From: Bacteroidota bacterium
Lineage (GTDB): Bacteria; Bacteroidota; Bacteroidia; Chitinophagales; Chitinophagaceae
DNA length: 56,943 bases
Reading direction: 5' to 3'
Assembly (NCBI GenBank): GCA_018268035.1
Contig: JAFDXI010000027.1
Location: 1 to 56,943, forward strand
Below are positions 1-8,455 of the stretch, one piece after another. A program made the translations under genes and the position numbers. The first letter of the stretch is position 1. Each line of letters starts with the position of its first letter. The notes beneath the pieces were generated by a model. The model searched no databases, had not been told where the DNA came from, and saw only the letters and a list, made by a program, of their open reading frames with translations.

Positions 1-163
1 CGGCGAACAACAAACCTGTATAAAGTTATTTTATATTGACAAAAAATCTTACCAGCAAGTCAGCGAAGCAACAGGATTTAACCAGATGCAGGTAAAGAGT
101 TATATTCAAAACGGCAAACGCAACCTGAAAATATTAGTAGAAAAAAAATTGCGTGAAAAATAA
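1..163 (+). CDS. ECF-type sigma factor, C-terminal fragment (region 4)
   Basis: An open frame (codons from base 2) runs in from the left edge and stops with TAA at 161-163, leaving 53 residues. They read like sigma-70 region 4: a helix containing CIKLFYIDKKSYQQVSE, then the recognition helix GFNQMQVKSYIQNGKRNLK, which is the helix-turn-helix that contacts the -35 element. The reading is by eye. The N-terminal part, including region 2, lies outside the window, so the subfamily cannot be assigned. The stop overlaps the next start (TAATG), which suggests translational coupling to the membrane protein at 163-513. Confidence 0.72.
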   Translation, partial: GEQQTCIKLFYIDKKSYQQVSEATGFNQMQVKSYIQNGKRNLKILVEKKLREK

Positions 164-513
164 TGGATGAACTGAATAATATATGGAATGCTGATGATGA
201 ACTGAATGAAGAACAGTTGTTGAATTATATCCGTAATACAACAACGCCAGATACTGCACATGAGGTGGAAAAAAAGATGGCATCTTCACCTTTGGTGAAT
301 GATGGGGTGGAAGGCTTGCAACAATTTTCATCCACCCAAAAAATCAATGCTTATGTCCAGCAAATCAATAATGACCTCCATCGCCAGCTTGCAGATAAGA
401 AACCAAGAAAACACAGGGGTATTCAACACCTTTCATGGGAAATCATTGCATTGATTGTAGTAATTATCCTTTGTATCTTAGGCTTTGTTGTTATCAGGAT
501 GATGCGTGGATGA
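163..513 (+). CDS. Small single-pass membrane protein coupled to an ECF sigma factor gene
   Basis: The protein is 116 residues. It has an acidic, Asn/Glu-rich cytoplasmic part (1-90) and one strong C-terminal transmembrane helix (about 92-112, WEIIALIVVIILCILGFVVI) followed by a short basic tail, which predicts a tail-anchored protein with its N-terminus inside. The start codon overlaps the stop of the sigma factor gene, so the two are probably co-translated. That position fits a membrane-bound partner or anti-sigma factor, but I see no recognisable anti-sigma fold, and the role is inferred from context only. It could also be a conserved membrane protein unrelated to sigma control. Confidence 0.7.
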   Translation: MDELNNIWNADDELNEEQLLNYIRNTTTPDTAHEVEKKMASSPLVNDGVEGLQQFSSTQKINAYVQQINNDLHRQLADKKPRKHRGIQHLSWEIIALIVVIILCILGFVVIRMMRG

Positions 514-747
514 AATATTTTTCTCACTGACAGGTTGTTGGTTTTTATTGAACCAAACTTGCTGAGCTCTGCCTCACTAACGATTTTCGAATTGACGAAT
601 ATTAAATTATTTGTAAACATTAACTTCAATTCAGCAAATTAAATTTCCATTATCTTTTTTAGTGAAATGAAACTTTAGCCCGAAAGTTATTGGCAGATAT
701 TTTGTATTTTCTGTGTAGAACAATTGCTTTGAAATTGCAACCTGGTT

Positions 748-755
748 TATATTTG
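748..755 (+). promoter_or_regulatory. Candidate Bacteroidota -7 box for ppk1
   Basis: TATATTTG matches the Bacteroidota -7 consensus TAnnTTTG and lies 13 bp before the ppk1 ATG. A TTTG lies at 728-731, but its 16-bp gap is shorter than the usual 19, so the -33 element is weak. The predicted 5' UTR is only a few bases. The rest of 514-768 shows nothing else recognisable. Confidence 0.4.
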
Positions 756-768
756 AAGCATATTTAGT

Positions 769-2841
769 ATGAAACATTTTATACCAAGAGATATAAGCTG
801 GCTGAGTTTTAATGCAAGGGTTTTACAGGAAGCAGCAGACCCATCCGTTCCGTTGAGGGAGCGGATCAGGTTTCTAGGAATTCATTCCAATAACCTGGAT
901 GAATTTTTCCGGGTGAGGGTTGCCACTTTAAAAAGAATGATTGAGCTGGCAGGGAAGAAAGGCAATATGCACCTCGAAGAAAACCCGCAAAAAATTCTTG
1001 ATGAAATTCAAACCATAGTGCTTGACCAGCAAAATGAATTTAACCGAATCTGGAATGGCATTTTAAAGGAGATGCAGCAACAGCATATTTACCTTGTCAA
1101 TGAAAAAAAATTAAACAGGCATCAGCAAGAATTTGTAAAAACATATTTTGAAGAAGAGGTCCGCTCCAACATCATCCCGATGATGATTGAGAGCCTTCCT
1201 AAATTGCCTTACCTGCCTGAGAAAAGTATTTATCTTGGTGTGGTGATGCGAAGGACAGGTACTGCTTATCATCAGCGGTATGCATTGATAGAAGTACCAA
1301 GCCGAATACTGGGCCGGTTTATACAACTGCCTGCACCTCCAGGCCAACAGTATATTATTTTGCTGGAAGATGTGATCCGTTACAACCTGCCTTTTATTTT
1401 TTCTTATTTCAATTATACTGATTTTGAATCTTATATTTTTAAAGTAACCAAAGATGCAGAAATTGATATTGATAATGACGTTACCACATCATTTGTTCAA
1501 AAAATAGAAAAAGGTTTAAAGAACAGGAGAGTGGGCAAACCAACGAGGTTTATTTATGATAAAGAAATGGATGCTGGTTTACTGGAATACCTGATGAAGA
1601 AATTAAACCTTTCGCGTCGTGATAATATTATTCCTGGTGGACGCATTCACAACTTCAGGGACTTCATGGATTTTCCTGATGTCTTCAGGCAAAAAAATAT
1701 TCGGCGCCCTGCATTTACTCATCCTGCTTTAGCCAACAGTGTGCGGGTAACTGATGTGATACTCAAGCAGGATGTAATGTTGCATTTCCCTTATCATTCT
1801 TTTAATTCTGTGATTGATTTATTGCGTGAAGCAGCTATGGATCCTGAAGTAGCGTCTATACAAATTTCTGCATACAGACTGGCATCTAATTCAAAAATTA
1901 TCAATGCATTAATCAATGCGGTGCGCAATGGCAAAGCCGTTACCGTCATGATCGAATTGAGGGCAAGATTTGATGAAGAGGCTAACCTGGAATGGAAAGA
2001 AAGGCTGGAAGATGAAGGTGTGAAAGTATTGATTGGGATACCTAATATGAAAGTGCATGCAAAGCTTTGCGTGATTAAAAAAGTGAAGGGTAAAAAAATT
2101 ATTCAATATGGTTTTGTAAGCACAGGCAATCTTAATGAAAAAACAGCAAGAGTGTATGCCGATGAATGTATGCTAACCAGTAACAGGAATGTGATGGCAG
2201 ACATAAACCGCATTTTTAAATTTCTTGAAGCGCCTTCAAAAAAAGGCATCCTGAACACATGTAAAACATTGATGGTATGTCCGGGCATCATGCGCAGGCA
2301 GTTAAACCAGCTAATCAATTTGGAAATAAAAAATGCGAAAGCAAAAAAGAAAGCATCCATCATTCTGAAAGTAAATTCTCTTAGCGATCCTCAACTGATT
2401 AACAAGCTATATGCGGCTGCCAATGCTGGTGTTGAAATGCATTTTATTATCCGCGGTATTTGTTGTGCAAAGCTTAAGCATAAAAAATGGGGGCGTGTCA
2501 GCGCAATCAGTAATGTTGATGAGTATCTCGAACATTCACGCATCATGCTTTTTCATCATGGTGGAAAGGAAAAAATTTTTATTTCCTCAGCCGACTGGAT
2601 GATACGCAACCTGGATCATCGCATAGAAGCTGCCATTCCTGTCTTTGAGAAAGATCTTGTAAATGAATTGAAAGATATCCTCAATATACAATTGCAGGAT
2701 AATGTAAAAGCAAGAATATTGGATAATTCGCTCAACAATCATTATGCACATCCTGATGGCAGGAAAAAGTTTCGTGCACAGATTGAAACATTTAATTATC
2801 TCTATAAAAAAATAAAACCGGTTGAAACTCGCAGCCATTGA
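769..2841 (+). CDS. ppk1: Polyphosphate kinase 1
   Basis: This 690-residue enzyme reversibly transfers the gamma-phosphate of ATP onto inorganic polyphosphate. The N-terminal domain begins with the family signature RDISWLSFNARVLQEA and the NLDEFFRVRV stretch. The PLD-like catalytic half carries the two histidines expected of PPK1: H430 in MKVHAKL (the autophosphorylated His in the family) and H596/H597 in LFHHGGKEK. The length is typical of the family. The ATG at 769 follows a TATATTTG promoter box closely. The 3' end overlaps the downstream exopolyphosphatase gene by 20 nt, pairing the synthetic and degradative enzymes of polyphosphate metabolism. Confidence 0.96.
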   Translation: MKHFIPRDISWLSFNARVLQEAADPSVPLRERIRFLGIHSNNLDEFFRVRVATLKRMIELAGKKGNMHLEENPQKILDEIQTIVLDQQNEFNRIWNGILKEMQQQHIYLVNEKKLNRHQQEFVKTYFEEEVRSNIIPMMIESLPKLPYLPEKSIYLGVVMRRTGTAYHQRYALIEVPSRILGRFIQLPAPPGQQYIILLEDVIRYNLPFIFSYFNYTDFESYIFKVTKDAEIDIDNDVTTSFVQKIEKGLKNRRVGKPTRFIYDKEMDAGLLEYLMKKLNLSRRDNIIPGGRIHNFRDFMDFPDVFRQKNIRRPAFTHPALANSVRVTDVILKQDVMLHFPYHSFNSVIDLLREAAMDPEVASIQISAYRLASNSKIINALINAVRNGKAVTVMIELRARFDEEANLEWKERLEDEGVKVLIGIPNMKVHAKLCVIKKVKGKKIIQYGFVSTGNLNEKTARVYADECMLTSNRNVMADINRIFKFLEAPSKKGILNTCKTLMVCPGIMRRQLNQLINLEIKNAKAKKKASIILKVNSLSDPQLINKLYAAANAGVEMHFIIRGICCAKLKHKKWGRVSAISNVDEYLEHSRIMLFHHGGKEKIFISSADWMIRNLDHRIEAAIPVFEKDLVNELKDILNIQLQDNVKARILDNSLNNHYAHPDGRKKFRAQIETFNYLYKKIKPVETRSH

Positions 2842-3748
2842 TATCGGCAGCAATGCCGCCAGGTTACTGATCTCGGAAGTAACAGAAATTGGAAATGCAA
2901 AACCTGTTTTCACAAAACTGAACCTTGTGCGGGTGCCTTTGCGGCTTGGTTTTGATGTGTTTGAAAAAGGAGAGATAGGCAGCAAGAGGAAGATGATGCT
3001 TATCCAGACCATGCAGGCTTTTAGCCTGCTGATAAAAACTTATGAAGTGCATCATGTAACAGCTTGTGCCACCAGTGCGATGCGGGAAGCAAGGAATAGC
3101 ACAGCATTGATCAATGCAGTAAAAAACGAATCCGGTATAGAAATAAAAATCATCAGTGGTGATGTTGAAGCAACGATGATTTATGAAAACCATGTTGCAG
3201 AAAATCTCGACAGGGAACATGCTTACCTCTATATTGATGTGGGTGGTGGCAGCACTGAACTAACTTTTATTGCAGATGGTAAACTTCGATATAAGCAATC
3301 AGTGAATATTGGTACCATCCGCATTTTAAAAGATATGGTTACCGATGAACACTGGAATGTTTTTAAAGAAAAAGTAAAACAAAATGTAAGGAGTAAATTG
3401 CCGGTGATTGCGATTGGTTCTGGTGGTAATATCAACAAGGTTTTTTCGATGAGTAAAAGAAAAGAAGGTAAACCTTTGACTTATGAGTTGCTGAAAGATT
3501 ATTATAAAGAGTTGTCAAGCTTTTCAGTGGGAGAAAGGATACGGTTGTACCAGATGAAGGATGACAGGGCAGATGTAATAGTGCCGGCATTGAAGATTTA
3601 TGTAAACGTGATGCGATGGGCTGACATCAATGAAATTTATGTGCCGAAAATCGGTTTGGCTGACGGGCTGGTGCAAAGCATGTATGAAGAGTTAAAACTT
3701 GCAGGCAAAATTGAAATGAAAATTTACAGAGGTACCAGCAAAACTTGA
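2822..3748 (+). CDS. ppx: Ppx/GppA family exopolyphosphatase
   Basis: The protein is 308 residues with an actin-like ASKHA fold. The N-terminal phosphate-binding motif AAIDIGSNAARLLI is at about 4-17, CATSAMREA is at about 80-88, and the second glycine-rich motif YIDVGGGSTELTF is near 138-150. It hydrolyses terminal phosphates of polyphosphate or of pppGpp; short single-module members are usual in Bacteroidota. The start is TTG at 2822, 20 nt inside ppk1. No in-frame ATG lies close by, and the conserved DIGSN motif follows immediately, which fixes the start. The overlap implies translational coupling. The exact substrate preference cannot be read from sequence. Confidence 0.9.
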   Translation: MKLAAIDIGSNAARLLISEVTEIGNAKPVFTKLNLVRVPLRLGFDVFEKGEIGSKRKMMLIQTMQAFSLLIKTYEVHHVTACATSAMREARNSTALINAVKNESGIEIKIISGDVEATMIYENHVAENLDREHAYLYIDVGGGSTELTFIADGKLRYKQSVNIGTIRILKDMVTDEHWNVFKEKVKQNVRSKLPVIAIGSGGNINKVFSMSKRKEGKPLTYELLKDYYKELSSFSVGERIRLYQMKDDRADVIVPALKIYVNVMRWADINEIYVPKIGLADGLVQSMYEELKLAGKIEMKIYRGTSKT

Positions 3749-3890
3749 ATTACTGGCACCTTGATAAATTTGTCAACCTGCAAGAACAAAGGGTTGTTTG
3801 ATTATTTAAAACGCCTCAAAGCACTATTAAAAGTTGCAATAAAATCTGATATCAAATAAATGTCATTGTTTTAAACTTTTTATTATTCTA

Positions 3891-5672
3891 TCACTCTTTC
3901 AAAAACTTCTTCGTCACCACCTCTCCATTCATTTCAATTTTCAATAAATAATTTCCTGGTTGTAATGAAGCGATGTCTAAGTTGTAAGAGCCATTAGCAA
4001 TTAGCTGTTGGCTGATAGCTGTAAAGCCGTTGAAACTGATAACTGTAATTTTTGCTTTTGATGATAAACCTTCAATATGTAAAATATTATTTGCAGGGTT
4101 GGGTGAGATTTTTATTGCATCATTGTTTGTGATGGCGAGTATATTAGAATACTGCACTTCGCCATCTCTACTTGTTGTTTGCAAGCGATAATAGTTCGTG
4201 CCAGGTAATGGTGAGGGATCGTTGTAGTAATTGTTTATGGATAATTGAGAATGGTGAATGGATAATAGTGAATGGTTAATTGTGTTGTAAACTGTTGACC
4301 AGTGTGCGCCATCACCGCTACGTTGTACTGAATATTTTTTTACACCTGAAATATTATCCCACATTATACCGTTGTGATGTTGTATCCACCTGCGTATTTT
4401 AGCGATGATGATTTGTTTTTTGGTGAGGTCGTTGTTGTAGCGGGTTAGGGCAATTTGTGTAATGGGTGGAATTGAATCAATATTTGAAGCGCCTCCCGCA
4501 AGAACTATTTTATTGTCTTTTTGAAGAAACACCCCGATTGACGCATCATATTGATTCATTTCTGTAATCTGATAGCCATTTGTTCCAAACGATGAATCAA
4601 TATTGCCGTTGCTATTAAATCTTTCAATCAAAAAATGTCCATATGTTGAATTTACATAAGCATACCCAGAAATTATACTTTTACCATCTGTTTGTAATGC
4701 AAGTTTAGAGGCAGCAGAGCTATACTGGAGTTTTTTGATAGTAATACCATAGCTGCCAAAAGTACTATCGAGTTGACCGTTTGGTAAAAAACGCATCAAC
4801 TGCACATCACCGGAAATAAAATTGCTGGCAGATCCTGCAAGTAATATTTTCCCGTCCGGCTGTTGTACGATATCTCCTGCATTATTGATACTGCTTTTAG
4901 GTTTGAAAATAACTTTGCCATTTGTACCGAAACTTTGATCTATGCTTCCATCTATGTTATAACGTGCTAATAATATTTTCACACCATTATCACCTGCTAC
5001 AACAATTTTTCCATCGGGTTGAATAATGTTTACACTTGGGTATGCAATAGAGTTGAAATCTGTAATCACAACACCACTATCACCAAAACTGTCATCAATT
5101 ACCCCATCAGGCAAATAACGCATTGTGACAAATGCATAACCATTAGTTCCACTGATTACAATTTTATTATCCTTCTGTATTGCTATATCAAAAATAATTG
5201 TACCAAGAAGGTTTATCACTCTTCCGTTATCGCCAAAAGATGAATCAACACTACCGTCGGTATTTAACCTGGCTAATACAAAATATTTTGAATTATATGC
5301 ATAGCCAACACCGCCAATAATTATTTTATCATCGTGTTGCACAGCAACTGCATACCCTTCATAAGGCCCTTCAGCTATAGCAAGGCCTTTATTTCCAAAC
5401 AACGTGTCGAGTACACCATTGGCTGAATACCGGGCAGCCATAAAACCCATACTGTTCGGTATTGAATCAGTGCTACTTGTAGTACCGGCAACTATGATAT
5501 TTCCTTCATTAGTTACAGCGGAGGTAGTACACCCCAAATAATGACCATCAAAAGAAGTCAATACTTTCCCATCTATTCCAAAACTGCTGTCAAGCGTTCC
5601 AGCTTTATTCTGGCTTTGTGAATTTGTAATAATAAAAAATAATACTGTTATTAATGTAAAAATCCGTTTCAT
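3891..5672 (-). CDS. Secreted delta-60 repeat protein with T9SS sorting domain
   Basis: The protein is 593 residues from the ATG at 5672, three codons inside the longest frame, chosen because MKRIFTLITVLFFIITNSQS is a clean signal peptide. At least seven repeats of the delta-60 type follow, each with a VDSSFGDNGRV- or IDQSFGTNGKV-like core and a preceding ARYN element, spanning about residues 28-415 and probably forming a beta-propeller or solenoid. The C-terminus (about 520-593) is a type A type IX secretion sorting domain: KISPNPANN, then a beta-rich segment ending GNYLLKIEMNGEVVTKKFLKE. It is therefore exported and probably attached to the cell surface. It lies 27 nt downstream of the broken hydrolase gene, in one operon. 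Function unknown. Confidence 0.85.
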   Translation of the reverse strand: MKRIFTLITVLFFIITNSQSQNKAGTLDSSFGIDGKVLTSFDGHYLGCTTSAVTNEGNIIVAGTTSSTDSIPNSMGFMAARYSANGVLDTLFGNKGLAIAEGPYEGYAVAVQHDDKIIIGGVGYAYNSKYFVLARLNTDGSVDSSFGDNGRVINLLGTIIFDIAIQKDNKIVISGTNGYAFVTMRYLPDGVIDDSFGDSGVVITDFNSIAYPSVNIIQPDGKIVVAGDNGVKILLARYNIDGSIDQSFGTNGKVIFKPKSSINNAGDIVQQPDGKILLAGSASNFISGDVQLMRFLPNGQLDSTFGSYGITIKKLQYSSAASKLALQTDGKSIISGYAYVNSTYGHFLIERFNSNGNIDSSFGTNGYQITEMNQYDASIGVFLQKDNKIVLAGGASNIDSIPPITQIALTRYNNDLTKKQIIIAKIRRWIQHHNGIMWDNISGVKKYSVQRSGDGAHWSTVYNTINHSLLSIHHSQLSINNYYNDPSPLPGTNYYRLQTTSRDGEVQYSNILAITNNDAIKISPNPANNILHIEGLSSKAKITVISFNGFTAISQQLIANGSYNLDIASLQPGNYLLKIEMNGEVVTKKFLKE

Positions 5673-5699
5673 AAAATACATTTTTTAAATTGAGTAATA

Positions 5700-7203
5700 T
5701 TAATCAGGACAAGTATCTGTGTTTGTGCATCCGGTTGTAGTTGTACCATTACAAGTAACCCTGTTGTTTTCACATTCTACAAATCTTGTTGTGGTAATAG
5801 TTGAAGTGTCTCCCCCTAATATCGTTTGGAAAAATGTTGCTGCCCTACCTGCGATATAATCGTATGTTTTATCTGAGTTATTTGCATCAGTACCAAAATT
5901 GCTTTGATAACCACATAAAGTGCAACTACCGGTTCCCGGTTTTAAAAATGGATCCGGATCTGTTGTGCAGGTGCCGCATAATGGGTCATCATCATCCAAA
6001 CCGTGATAGGCATCACAGTCTAAGTAAAGCTCAGTGAGAATGCTGTTACTATTCAACATATTATAAATCGTTTGTGAACCTATTTTAATTTCATATCTAT
6101 TTGGAGGTAAAGGTTCTACTGTTTGAGCGGGTGTAGTATAAGAGCCATTTTGTAAACAACGGGATTCAGTATTTGTAAATAAATTGCTATTTGGATCAGG
6201 TGCGCTTCTTGAAAAATAAACCCCCTGTGCCCTGTAATCAAAAGTAGTATCTTTCATCCCATGAAAAGATATTATTGGCGGTAATGCATATCCCTGGTTG
6301 GCAAAGAAATCATAAGGGTGGGTTATATAGGCATTGGGTATAAAAAGGCTACCCCAACAGTTTAAAATCCCTTTTACTTTTCCAAAATAATCCTGGTTTG
6401 GATTAGAAGGTGCATCTGCATAGTAAACACCGGTAGTATCTATCGGTCCTAAATGTGCTTTCACACCTGGTAACAAGGAATCTAATTTTGCCTGACCTGC
6501 AGTACCAGGACCGATATATTCAGCGCTCATAACAAGTAAGCTGCCTGCGCTGGTTCCGGCAAGAAATATCTGTGTTGTATTGATTTGGTATTTGTCACTA
6601 TTAACTCCGTCAAGCTGCATTTTTATTATGCTCCTGATAGCGCCCCTGGCGTCCTGTAATGCCCTGTATATAGCAAGTACCTGCTGTGCAGAAACATAGC
6701 TAAGACCATGGTTGTATTCAAAACTACCTGAACTAACAATTCTTGTATCAACGATTACTCCAACTCTGTAATTTACATCAAAAACAACAAACCCCCTTGC
6801 ACATAATTTTCTACATAATGCCCTTCCTCCTGGATTTAAATATGAACTGCATTCAGCATAACTGCCTGCATGAAAAAAATAATCGCAGGTAATTTACAGG
6901 CATTGTAATTCTGGTTGGAGGGATAATACACCCGCATGACCAATGTTGACAAAGTATTGTCGCATTTATCAATCATTGGTAACCGTGGGCAGGAATTTTC
7001 TTTATACTGTACATCAAACTTGTCAATGGTTACACAAGAACCACTCATTTGTTTACAATAGCTGATGTCAATGGAATCAATAGTAAGCCCTGGTATAGGA
7101 GAGCTTAAATCTTTTATACAAAAATTAGTACAAATATTTATTGTCTGGGCATTCACCCCCCCAAAGTGGTTGCAAAAAATAATAGTACATAAAGTTTTTT
7201 CAT
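5700..7203 (-). pseudogene. Secreted alpha/beta-hydrolase (esterase-like), two homopolymer frameshifts
   Basis: Three frames must be joined to read the protein. From ATG 7203 a signal peptide MKKLYVLLFFATTLGG is followed by a stop. Adding one G to the seven-base G run (7156-7162) continues into VNAQTINICTN. The second frame then ends ...IIFFMQAV. Adding one T to the seven-base T run (6873-6879) gives IIFFHAGSYAECSSYLNPGGRALCRKL and reads on without a stop into the long third frame. That third frame carries the nucleophile elbow GTSAGS, an acid-like GMKDTTFDY and a His-like DAYHGLDDD, the order expected of a carboxylesterase. Both lesions are -1 in homopolymers, so mutation, phase variation and sequencing error are all possible. 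No T9SS domain is seen at the C-terminus. Confidence 0.8.
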
Positions 7204-7344
7204 GGTTGTTTAGTTTGTTGAATTGCAGGCAATTTAACAAAAATGCCTGAAGGATTCGGCTTTTTATTGAAAGAATAATTTGATATTCGATTCCGTACTT
7301 TTATCGCGGTTAATTAATTTTTCAATAACGACAAAAATCAATCA

Positions 7345-8163
7345 ATGTCTGTCCAGAAAGAAATAAAAAAAATTACAACGAATACTTTGCAGCGGATGAA
7401 AGCCAATGGTGAAAAAATCTCCATGCTTACGGCGTATGATTTTTCATTTGCAAAAATTATTGATAATGCCAATATTGATGTGATCCTCGTTGGCGACAGC
7501 GCCAGCAATGTGATGGCTGGTCATGAAACTACTTTGCCGATTACATTGGAACAAATGATCTATCATGCATCATCAGTAATCCGCGGCGTACACCGTTGTC
7601 TTGTGGTGGTTGATTTGCCCTTCGGTTCATACCAGTCCAATTCAGAAATTGCTTTGGCATCTGCAATCAGGATTATGAAAGAAACCGGCGCACATGCCAT
7701 AAAGTTAGAAGGTGGCGAAGAAGTACTCGAAAGTGTAAAGCGCATCATATCTGCCGGCATACCGGTCATGGGGCATCTTGGTTTAACACCACAAAGCATT
7801 TATAAATTTGGTACATATAATGTGCGGGCAAAGGAAGCCGCAGAAGCTGCCAAACTGCGCCATGATGCACAATTGTTGGAAGATGCAGGTTGTTTTGCTG
7901 TTGTGCTGGAGAAAATTCCTGCTTTGTTGGCAAAAGAAGTTTCTGAAAGCTTACATATTCCAACCATTGGTATTGGTGCAGGGAAATATTGTGATGGCCA
8001 GGTATTGGTGATGCATGATATGCTTGGCATCAACACTGAGTTTAAGCCGCGTTTCCTCCGTCAGTATTTGAATATATATGAACAGGTAAATATGGCTGTA
8101 CAGCAATATGTGAACGATGTTAAGACAAGTAATTTTCCTTCTGATGCTGAATCGTATGAATGA
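7345..8163 (+). CDS. panB: 3-methyl-2-oxobutanoate hydroxymethyltransferase
   Basis: This 272-residue TIM-barrel enzyme converts alpha-ketoisovalerate to ketopantoate using methylene-tetrahydrofolate, the first committed step of pantothenate and CoA synthesis. Family motifs are [12 protein letters not shown] (27-38), the metal-binding [16 protein letters not shown] (48-63), IKLEGGEE and [11 protein letters not shown] in mid-protein, VLEKIP near the catalytic glutamate, and [21 protein letters not shown] towards the end. Length and motif order are normal. The gene stands alone, running rightward, and converges on the end of the leftward eCIS operon. Confidence 0.97.
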   Translation: MSVQKEIKKITTNTLQRMKANGEKISMLTAYDFSFAKIIDNANIDVILVGDSASNVMAGHETTLPITLEQMIYHASSVIRGVHRCLVVVDLPFGSYQSNSEIALASAIRIMKETGAHAIKLEGGEEVLESVKRIISAGIPVMGHLGLTPQSIYKFGTYNVRAKEAAEAAKLRHDAQLLEDAGCFAVVLEKIPALLAKEVSESLHIPTIGIGAGKYCDGQVLVMHDMLGINTEFKPRFLRQYLNIYEQVNMAVQQYVNDVKTSNFPSDAESYE

Positions 8164-8208
8164 GCTATGAATACTGAATGTATTATGAGTTGGTGATGGT
8201 GTTGCTAT

Positions 8209-8241
8209 AAAAAAATGCCCCGGAAAGAAACCTTACCGGGG
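8209..8241 (-). terminator. Hairpin terminator between panB and the eCIS operon
   Basis: The stem CCCCGG-A-AAG / CTT-A-CCGGGG (8218-8241) has a four-base AAAC loop and an A/A mismatch. On the minus strand it is followed by a seven-T run (8209-8215), so it reads best as a terminator for leftward transcription leaving the eCIS operon. On the plus strand no U tract follows. Confidence 0.55.
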
Positions 8242-8335
8242 ACTTAAAAAAACAATCGAAAATAACATAGTCTTACGACATTTGAGATAACTTGAATAAT
8301 TTCGATAACATGTTTGTCACTGTCCTTATACTTTT

Positions 8336-8362
8336 AAAAAAGCGCTAAGCGTTTTCACGCTT
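8336..8362 (-). terminator. Second candidate terminator just after the eCIS operon
   Basis: A perfect 6-bp stem AAGCGT/ACGCTT (8347-8362) with a four-base loop is followed on the minus strand by AGCGC and a six-T run (8336-8341). It lies about 95 nt past the last eCIS stop. It is weaker than the hairpin at 8218-8241. Confidence 0.35.
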
Positions 8363-8455
8363 CGCAATAAACCCTAACAAAACTTTATATCAAATCAAAC
8401 TGAGCTAAAGTTATAAATTTTTCTGCAAATAATTCCATGATTTTGAAATGAATTT

